From positions 1-5,623 of the forward strand of contig CAMRBO010000037.1 of NCBI GenBank assembly GCA_947040465.1: DNA of 5,623 nucleotides, written 5' to 3'. Of the stretch, positions 1-4,520 are shown in pieces (the first letter of the stretch is position 1; every line of letters starts with the position of its first letter). The position numbers were made by a program, and so were the translations under genes. Below the pieces are notes generated by a model that was given only the letters and a program-made list of their open reading frames with translations, did not search any database and had not been told where the DNA came from. The DNA is from an uncultured Mycoplasma sp. Its GTDB lineage: Bacteria; Bacillota_I; Bacilli_A; Mycoplasmatales; Metamycoplasmataceae.

Positions 1-286
1 TAAAATTTATTTCATCAAGACTTATCATTTCTCTTCTTTTGGTAATTTTATTTATATTAAGAATTATGCTTTTTGAGAAATCATCCAAAATATAATTTAC
101 AAAATTATTATTATTGGGAATGTTTTTTTGGAAATTAAAAATTTCAAATATAGTCATAATTTCATTTTTTTTATTTCTATATCCAATTGTATAAGATAGA
201 GGTATTTGGTTAAACGATTTATTCAATCTCCTTGCAAACAATCCAGATATACATTCAAAATCAATAAAGATATCATATGTTTTCAT
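1..286 (-). CDS. Uncharacterised protein with exonuclease-like DFE motif (C-terminus beyond window)
   Basis: Reading the minus strand from the ATG at 286 gives 95 uninterrupted codons that run off the left edge, so only the N-terminus is visible. It begins MKTYDIFIDFECISGLFARR and continues with a segment reading NQIPLSYTIGYRNKKNEI. A hydrophobic beta-strand ending in Asp-Phe-Glu (residues 9-11) followed by a strand carrying a Pro-Leu-Ser-Tyr turn resembles the start of DnaQ-like/DUF2779-type exonuclease folds, where the Asp and Glu would bind metal. That family placement is an inference from a short motif; the other catalytic acidic residues would lie outside the window. No Trp codon occurs in the visible part. 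There is no Shine-Dalgarno sequence, and a TATAAT lies six bases upstream of the start, suggesting a leaderless transcript. It is divergent from the gpsB-like gene. Confidence 0.72.
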   Translation of the reverse strand, partial: MKTYDIFIDFECISGLFARRLNKSFNQIPLSYTIGYRNKKNEIMTIFEIFNFQKNIPNNNNFVNYILDDFSKSIILNINKITKRREMISLDEINF

Positions 287-307
287 ATAACAATTATATT
301 GTTATAT
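285..307. repeat. 10-bp inverted repeat over -10 box and start codon
   Basis: Arms ATATAACAAT (285-294) and ATTGTTATAT (298-307) are perfect reverse complements separated by TAT. The dyad covers the -10 box and the start codon of the minus-strand gene, the usual place for a repressor operator. In DNA this AT-rich, long dyads arise by chance more often than usual, so function is only inferred. Confidence 0.4.
293..298 (-). promoter_or_regulatory. Candidate -10 box for the minus-strand gene, leaderless arrangement
   Basis: On the minus strand the bases 298 to 293 read TATAAT, six bases before the ATG at 286. Transcription would start at or next to the A of the start codon. No -35 element is recognisable, which is common in Mollicutes. 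The box lies inside the palindrome at 285-307. Confidence 0.45.
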
Positions 308-390
308 TGATTATTTTTTTTATTTATTAGTATAAAATATTTTTTAATTTTCTTTTTACTAAATTTATTAATTTGAAAACAAATAATAAA

Positions 391-396
391 TATAAT
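391..396 (+). promoter_or_regulatory. Candidate -10 box for gpsB-like gene
   Basis: A perfect TATAAT sits 53 bases before the ATG at 450. No good -35 at 16-18 bp is visible (TTGAAA at 373-378 is only 12 bp away). Two other -10-like sites, TATAAA at 435-440 and TATAAT at 453-458, lie nearer the two possible start codons, so the actual promoter is undecided. The 163-bp divergent interval 287-449 holds nothing else I can support. Confidence 0.35.
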
Positions 397-449
397 TTCT
401 TTTAATAACTAGACAAAGAAATTAATATATAAGATATAAAAGTATTTAA

Positions 450-746
450 ATGTATAATAATTTAAATATGAAATTAAATTATAAAAAAATAGTTGACAAA
501 AAATTCGAATCAGTAATTAATGGATATTCTCCAACACAAGTTGATACTTATCTTGATTTAATTTGTTCAGATTACATCCTCTATGATAAAAAATTATTAG
601 AATTAGAAATTTTATTAAATACAGTTAATAAAGAGAACGAAAATTTTAAACAAATTTTGTTAAATCAAGAAAAAGAAGTCAATACCAAAAAGAAAAATAT
701 TAATCTTGCAAGAACTCATGAAATAGATCTCAAAATTTCTAAATAG
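450..746 (+). CDS. gpsB: DivIVA/GpsB-family cell-division coiled-coil protein
   Basis: The 98-residue product matches the DivIVA/GpsB N-terminal domain: Phe19, then Asn-Gly-Tyr (24-26), Gln-Val-Asp (30-32), Tyr-Leu-Asp (34-36) and Asp-Tyr (41-42), in the spacing of the GpsB signature F...GY...VD.FLD....DY. Residues 45 to about 80 form a Leu/Glu/Lys-rich coiled coil expected to dimerise. GpsB and DivIVA proteins bind the inner membrane face and organise division or envelope-synthesis proteins; in a wall-less cell the partners must differ, so the role here is open. The length is that of GpsB rather than full DivIVA. An in-frame ATG at 468 (residue 7) gives a start that aligns equally well, and neither has a clear Shine-Dalgarno site. 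There are no Trp codons. The symbol rests on motif and size only, because Mollicute paralogues are usually named just DivIVA-domain protein. Confidence 0.72.
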   Translation: MYNNLNMKLNYKKIVDKKFESVINGYSPTQVDTYLDLICSDYILYDKKLLELEILLNTVNKENENFKQILLNQEKEVNTKKKNINLARTHEIDLKISK

Positions 747-802
747 CAAACATGTTATAAAAAATATTGAATTATTTTCACATTAATGGTATTACCAATT
801 GA

Positions 803-811
803 TGATATAAT
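803..811 (+). promoter_or_regulatory. Extended -10 promoter for the folC-folT operon
   Basis: TGATATAAT (803-811) is a perfect extended -10 (TGn plus TATAAT), placing the transcript start near 818, just before the riboswitch. A second TATAAT at 822-827 has a respectable -35 (TTGATG, 799-804) at 17 bp. That box is also the left arm of the extended riboswitch P1 stem, so if it were the promoter the long P1 would be missing from the RNA. I prefer the upstream box, but both may be used. Confidence 0.5.
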
Positions 812-821
812 TTGTTTTGAC

Positions 822-917
822 TATAATAAAAGAGCAGATAATTACTAATGTCTTTGAAATGGGAGTAGAGTTCAAAGATTTCGCAAGATAAATAATTATT
901 GCATCCACTTAATTATA
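822..917 (+). promoter_or_regulatory. Tetrahydrofolate (THF, folT-type) riboswitch aptamer
   Basis: The segment can be laid onto the THF-I riboswitch. P1: 830-832 pairs with 908-910, continued by 822-827 with 912-917. P2: 837-844 pairs with 893-900 (eight pairs, one G-U). P3: 851-858 (TCTTTGAA) pairs with 871-878 (TTCAAAGA) and carries the loop AATGGGA (858-864). The small P4 hairpin, 881-888, is TC-GCAA-GA with a GNRA tetraloop. The joining strand TTGCATCC (899-906) is the hallmark sequence of the class. Order, spacing and conserved blocks (AGCAGAT 5' side, AATGGGA loop, GNRA, TTGCATCC) agree with the known Streptococcus folT aptamer as I remember it. The genes downstream are folC and a folate-type ECF S component, exactly the class's targets. 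It should sense reduced folates and control the operon. The loop-to-junction pseudoknot looks shortened: GGA with TCC, and a bulged G needed for more. Confidence 0.85.
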
Positions 918-947
918 ACTTTTTTGTTTTGGTTTTTTAAGTGAGGA
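905..947 (+). promoter_or_regulatory. Riboswitch expression platform: U-tracts, alternative hairpin and folC Shine-Dalgarno site
   Basis: Two mutually exclusive folds share the P1 right strand. In one, P1 forms and is followed two bases later by T6 (920-925), T4 (927-930) and T6 (933-938), so ligand-stabilised P1 could act as a terminator stem. In the other, CACTTAA (906-912) pairs with TTAAGTG (937-943), extendable to C905-G945 past a bulged A, which pulls the folC Shine-Dalgarno AGGA (944-947, four bases before the ATG at 952) against a stem. The first model predicts folate turns the operon off, as expected for import genes; the second alone would predict the opposite sign. The direction of control is therefore unresolved. 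Confidence 0.5.
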
Positions 948-951
948 ATAA

Positions 952-2070
952 ATGGAAACAAAAATAAACCAATTAATGACAAACACTCTTTTTAAATTAA
1001 CTGGAAAGTTAACAAAGACGCAATTCAAAGATATAGTAAAACAAATGAATTGAAAAATGAATTATAAAAAGATTCACATTGTAGGAACAAATGGAAAAGG
1101 AAGTGTTTCAAAATATTTAAATGATAATTTGATAAAAGATAATATTAAGACAGGATTGTTTACTTCCCCTCATATTTTTAATTTTGAGGAAAGAATTAAA
1201 GTTAATAATATTGATATTGCGTTCATTGATATTCAACAACATATGATAGACCTTTACTTAAAATTCCCTAAATATACTTTAGGATTTTTTCAACTAATGT
1301 TCTTATCTTGTCTTGCGCATTTAGAAACAAAAAAAATAGACGTAGCTATTTTTGAATCTGGAATTGGTGCAAAAAAAGATGTTGTAAATTATTTGGATTT
1401 TTATATGACTATTTTTACATCTATCAGTATTGATCATGAAAAAATATTGGGTTCAAAATTAGAAAAAATAGCGCAAGATAAATCATTTGCAATCAAAGAA
1501 AATAATATTATTTTCTATCCTAATACTATTGATAAAATAGTTAAAATAATATTTGATGAAAGAGCTAAATCAGTCAACAATAAAAAAATAAATGTTGTCA
1601 ATATTAAAACTAAAAATATTCATGATCAAAATAAAGAATTAGCAAAGTTCATTCTTGAGAAAGAATTTAAAATTAATGCAAAATTATTTTCAGAACCTAT
1701 TGGCAGAGCTCAAAAGATAAAAATAAATAATATAGATTGTTATATTGATGCCGGACATAATTATGATGGAATAGAAAAAACATTAAATTATTTTAAGGAA
1801 AAAAACATTAAATTTGATTATCACATTATTTCTTTGTCATCAGACAAAGATGTTAAGGAAATAATGAATATTTTTGATAATAAAAAAACATTTATATATC
1901 AAAATAAAAGCGAACGAGCATTGAGTAATTTTGAATATCCTGAAGAATTTGGCAAAATATACTCTCTCGAGCAATTTATAAAAACATTAGATAAAAAAAT
2001 ACTATTTATTGGATCATTCTATTTTATAGAAGAAATATTGAGATTGGTAAAATATGATATCGATAAATAA
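952..2070 (+). CDS. folC: Folylpolyglutamate synthase (FolC), UGA=Trp
   Basis: FolC is a cytosolic Mur-ligase-family enzyme that adds glutamates to reduced folates using ATP, trapping them in the cell. The 372-residue product shows the P-loop GTNGKGS (45-51), SPH...ERI (72-82), the ESGIG segment (135-139, normally EVGLG), D161-H162 of the TSI.LDH motif, Lys177 and Lys182 in the DKS..IK segment that corresponds to the (carbamylated) lysine helix, GRAQ (251-254) and DAGHN (266-270), which begins the C-terminal glutamate-binding domain. It is somewhat shorter than the usual 420 or so residues, as is typical of Mollicutes. The family GGRLD after the EVGLG motif is AKKD here (140-143), a divergence worth noting. 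The start at 952 is chosen because AGGA precedes it and the N-terminal helix is included; the reading passes one TGA (Trp34). It is directly downstream of the THF riboswitch and overlaps folT by 17 nt. Confidence 0.93.
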
Positions 2071-2890
2071 AATTAAAAATAGCATTAAGAAGAATTTAAA
2101 ATTTACAACATTTGATATTGCACTTATGGGAATAATGATGACAATGTATTTTGTTGTTGTTTTTGTATTAAAACAATTTTTGCCAGGAAAATTTAATTTA
2201 AGTATTGAAATAATATTTTACATTATGTTTGGCATTATTTTTGGCCCAATAAAAGGCTCTATTTTTTCTCTAATGTGTGACACTGCATATCAACTAATTT
2301 TTGGCTCAATTGCTTTTTGAATGATTGAATATGCCGTTGTGCCTCCCTTGATTTCTTTTACCTCTTGAGGATTGATGTTTTTTTATGAAAAGCAAACAAA
2401 ATTTAGAATAGTATTTCCAATTATAATTTTAAGTTTAACTATAACCGGAGTAATCTCTTTCTTTGTTTATCAATTCGTTACAAATTCTTTTATTTTTGAA
2501 AATAGTTTAGTGGATCCTAAATTAGTTTTGGGTTTAATGATTACTTTGTGTATTGTACTTATCGGTGTCATGGTTGTAACTTTAATCTTGTATAAAATAA
2601 AGAAAAAGGAGATATATATAAGAGTCCTTTATTTGGTTGCTGTTGTTGCGATAATTTTGATAATATTTCGATGATTATGGGGTCCCTATGCCTATATAAA
2701 CTTTTTTAATAGATTTTTATCTACAGAAAATAATCCAGATAAAATAATGGCTACTCAATATCCACTAACATTATCGGGTATAGCGATGAAGACAACTTTC
2801 GTTCTTCCTATATTTGTAATGATCTTAATTCCAACTTTAAGTGCTGTTTCAATTGGTAAGAAAAATTATTTTTCAAATAGAAATAATTAA
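2054..2890 (+). CDS. folT: ECF transporter substrate-binding (S) component, probably folate-specific FolT, UGA=Trp
   Basis: The 278-residue product is a membrane protein: a basic N-terminus (residues 1-20) followed by hydrophobic segments near 21-42, 51-64, 68-86, 88-110, 117-138, 157-180, 187-206 and 240-268. The motif YIMFGIIFGPIKGSIFSLMCD (56-76), with Gly-Pro and Gly-Ser between two helices, is typical of ECF S components. S components bind a vitamin and pair with the shared EcfT-EcfA-EcfA' module, which would be encoded elsewhere. Folate specificity is inferred from the 17-nt overlap with folC and the THF riboswitch ahead of the operon; sequence alone would give only the S-component family. 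Trp89, Trp105 and Trp207 are TGA and Trp209 is TGG, so standard-code reading would break the gene into three. The extra segments make it longer than the 170-200 residues common for S components. A clear Shine-Dalgarno is lacking, consistent with translational coupling to folC. Confidence 0.85.
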
Positions 2891-2902
2891 TAATTTCTAT
2901 TT
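2875..2902 (+). terminator. Stem-loop over the folT stop codon, possible weak terminator
   Basis: AAATAGAAAT (2875-2884) and ATTTCTATTT (2893-2902) are perfect 10-bp complements around an eight-base loop containing the folT stop (2888-2890). The stem has one G-C pair and no clean U-tract, only an AT-rich tail, so it is a weak terminator or mRNA 3'-end stabiliser. It separates the folate operon from the nusB promoter. Confidence 0.45.
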
Positions 2903-2907
2903 ATATA

Positions 2908-2913
2908 TATAAT
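2908..2913 (+). promoter_or_regulatory. -10 box of nusB, leaderless arrangement
   Basis: A perfect TATAAT ends six bases before the nusB ATG at 2920, placing transcript start at the start codon. The six intervening bases (TTTAACC region) contain no Shine-Dalgarno. No -35 is recognisable. The spacing is the same as for the minus-strand gene at 286. Confidence 0.5.
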
Positions 2914-2919
2914 TTAACC

Positions 2920-3342
2920 ATGAATAACAACAATGGTGTATATAAAAAACGTAGAATTCAAAGAATGAATAACGTAAATATAGTTTATAAATATGAATTA
3001 TTTGACGAATTGCTTGATGTTGATAAAATATTTTCTGAAGATAACATTAATAATGATCAACTCAAAGTTTTGACATCAATTAAAAAAAATCATCACAAAT
3101 TTATAAAAACAGCAAAATTGTTTTTAGATGATGATTGAACTTGGGCTAGAATATCTCCATTAACTAGAGCGATTATTTTGTGTGCTTCTGTGGAATTATG
3201 AACATTAGACAAAAAAATAGTTATTAATGAATATGTTGAAATATCAAAAGATTACATCCCTGACGAAACATATAAGTTTATTAATAAAATTTTAGATAAA
3301 ATAGGAAGACTATATGAACAAATCAAAATCAAACAAATTTAA
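2920..3342 (+). CDS. nusB: Transcription antitermination factor NusB, UGA=Trp
   Basis: NusB binds boxA RNA with NusE (ribosomal protein S10) in antitermination complexes that speed rRNA transcription and processing. The 140-residue product has the basic N-terminal R11-R12 and the family core W-x-x-R...L-x-RAI (Trp75-Arg77...Arg83-Ala84-Ile85), then ELW (92-94), the strongly conserved INEYVEIS-K (102-110) and the closing KFINKILDKI (119-128), in the usual order and at the usual length. Trp73 and Trp94 are TGA while Trp75 is TGG. Under the standard code the gene would stop at residue 72, before the diagnostic half. The start at 2920 is the first ATG and follows a TATAAT by six bases, suggesting a leaderless mRNA. 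Its 3' end overlaps the next gene by 29 nt. Confidence 0.93.
3303..3306 (+). promoter_or_regulatory. Shine-Dalgarno AGGA deciding the start at 3314
   Basis: AGGA lies inside the nusB coding sequence seven bases before the ATG at 3314. It supports starting the next gene there despite a 29-nt overlap with nusB. Confidence 0.6.
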
Positions 3343-3796
3343 AGTTATTAAAAAAAATTTAAAACAAAATAATGATTATAAAGAATATAAAAAGCTTTTC
3401 AAAAATAAACAAACAAATTTTTTATGCACTAAAATATCTATTATTTTTGAATCATCAATATCCGAACAAGATTTAACAATTTTTGAAACCGCCCTTTTAA
3501 AAACTCCGACACAAGATAATTTTATTTTTTCAATAAATGAATTATCAAAATATTTTAGTGAAAATTTTGTTGATTTAAAATGAGATTCTTTTGGAGTTTA
3601 TTTGTGATACACATTCCAAACTTCCTTGTTTTATAATAAGAAAAGAAAAATTCCTTGTGAGTATACATTGGAAAATTTTATTATATTAAATAATATTAAA
3701 AGAAAGAATTTTTCACAATGATTAGAATCATTTTATGATTTGAAAAACATTAATTTTAATCAATATGTTATCAAAGTTTTGAAGGATTTTTCTTAA
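3314..3796 (+). CDS. Unknown 160-residue protein between nusB and tlyA, UGA=Trp
   Basis: I do not recognise this protein. The frame from 3314 to the TAA at 3794-3796 is open only with TGA as Trp (Trp90, Trp98, Trp136), and the Shine-Dalgarno before it, the one-base gap to tlyA and the nusB overlap all argue it is translated. The N-terminus is very basic (MNKSKSNKFKVIKKNLKQ), followed by a KEYKKLF helix. A middle part (about 38-90) is mixed alpha/beta, with FESSISEQDLTIFETALLKT as a likely helix. An aromatic-rich stretch (DSFGVYLWYTFQTSLFY, 91-107) follows, and the C-terminal third is helical, ending KVLKDFS. There are no signal peptide, clear membrane segments, metal-binding Cys/His clusters or P-loop. 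Walled Firmicutes have xseA/xseB and isoprenoid genes at this position; it resembles none of them. The basic N-terminus and its neighbours make an RNA or ribosome link conceivable, but that is a guess. Confidence 0.85.
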
Positions 3797-3797
3797 C

Positions 3798-4520
3798 ATG
3801 ACTTTATTGCAAAAACTGATTGAAATGAATTATGATGAAAAACTTGCGGATTCACTAATAAGAATCGGAAGTGTACTTGTTAATCAAGAACCTATTACAA
3901 TGCCACAAACAAAAATAAAGGGTGATGCAATTATAAAAATTAAGGAAAGTAAGAAGTATGTTAGCCGCGGAGCGTACAAGCTTTTAAGCGCTTTAGAAGA
4001 ATTTGCAATTAATCCCAAACACTTAGTTTGTTTAGATATAGGTTCATCAACCGGAGGATTTACTCAAGTTCTCTTAGAACGAGGGGCAAAGTTTGTTTAT
4101 GCTCTTGATGTTGGAACTAATCAACTTGAATACAAATTGAGATCTGACATTAGGGTTAAATCTTTGGAAAAAACGAATCTAAAACAAATTAGTAAAAATA
4201 TGTTTGATCAGCAAATAGATTTAATAGTGTGTGATGTTTCATTTATAAGTTTGAAACAAGTTTTTGATGTAATAGCACCCATTTTAAAACAAAACACCCA
4301 TTTTATCGCTTTGATAAAACCACAGTATGAGGCAAACAGTAATGACATTTCTAAAGGTGGTTTTGCAAAAGTTGAGTTACATAAAGAAATAATTGATAAA
4401 ATAATATTGTATAGTGAAAAAAATTTCGAATTTATGAAATTAAAAGAATCTCCGATTTTAGGAAGCAAATCCAAAAATATAGAATACCTTTCATTATTTA
4501 AAAGGAATAAAAATGAATAA
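3798..4520 (+). CDS. tlyA: TlyA-family rRNA (cytidine-2'-O)-methyltransferase / hemolysin A
   Basis: TlyA proteins use S-adenosylmethionine to 2'-O-methylate rRNA cytidines; some homologues are called hemolysins. The 240-residue product has an S4-like RNA-binding domain (about 1-50; LADSLIRIGSVLVN is its core) and a FtsJ/RrmJ Rossmann domain. Visible motifs are YVSRGAYKL (54-62), the SAM-binding DIGSSTGGF (80-88), ALDVGTNQL (102-110), CDVSFISL (145-152) and LIKPQYE (172-178). Lys61, Asp146, Lys174 and Glu229 (in NIEYL) fit the family K-D-K-E catalytic tetrad. The usual Arg-x-Asp start and Ser-Arg pair of the S4 domain are missing, so RNA recognition may be altered, while the catalytic domain looks intact. 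AAGGA at 3782-3786 is a Shine-Dalgarno with an eleven-base spacer. There are no Trp residues. It lies one base after the unknown gene and overlaps sufS by 8 nt. Confidence 0.93.
   Translation: MTLLQKLIEMNYDEKLADSLIRIGSVLVNQEPITMPQTKIKGDAIIKIKESKKYVSRGAYKLLSALEEFAINPKHLVCLDIGSSTGGFTQVLLERGAKFVYALDVGTNQLEYKLRSDIRVKSLEKTNLKQISKNMFDQQIDLIVCDVSFISLKQVFDVIAPILKQNTHFIALIKPQYEANSNDISKGGFAKVELHKEIIDKIILYSEKNFEFMKLKESPILGSKSKNIEYLSLFKRNKNE
4502..4507 (+). promoter_or_regulatory. Shine-Dalgarno AAGGAA deciding the sufS start at 4513
   Basis: AAGGAA near the end of tlyA is five bases before the ATG at 4513. It favours that start over the in-frame ATG at 4540; choosing 4513 requires reading TGA as Trp at codon 4. 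Confidence 0.7.

Noticed and set aside
761..778. AAAATA/TATTTT hairpin after gpsB as terminator
   Set aside because: Six A-U pairs with no U-tract are too weak and too easily formed by chance here.
787..797. Palindrome TGGTATTACCA upstream of the folC promoter
   Set aside because: Arms of only five bases and no second copy in the window; an operator is possible but not supported.
747..951. RNase P RNA downstream of gpsB, as in some Firmicutes
   Set aside because: The interval is only 205 nt and lacks the conserved RNase P RNA core sequences; the structure fits the THF riboswitch instead.
2054..2890. folT broken by internal stops (pseudogene)
   Set aside because: All three in-frame stops are TGA, flanked by coherent membrane-protein sequence in one frame, and neighbouring genes use TGA at conserved Trp sites.
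3314..3796. Divergent XseA/XseB (exonuclease VII) suggested by position between nusB and tlyA
   Set aside because: Length fits neither subunit and no OB-fold or XseB helical signature is visible.
4208..4474. 88-codon open frame on the minus strand inside tlyA
   Set aside because: It lies entirely antisense to the conserved tlyA methyltransferase domain, has no recognisable motif or Shine-Dalgarno, and is explained as a shadow.
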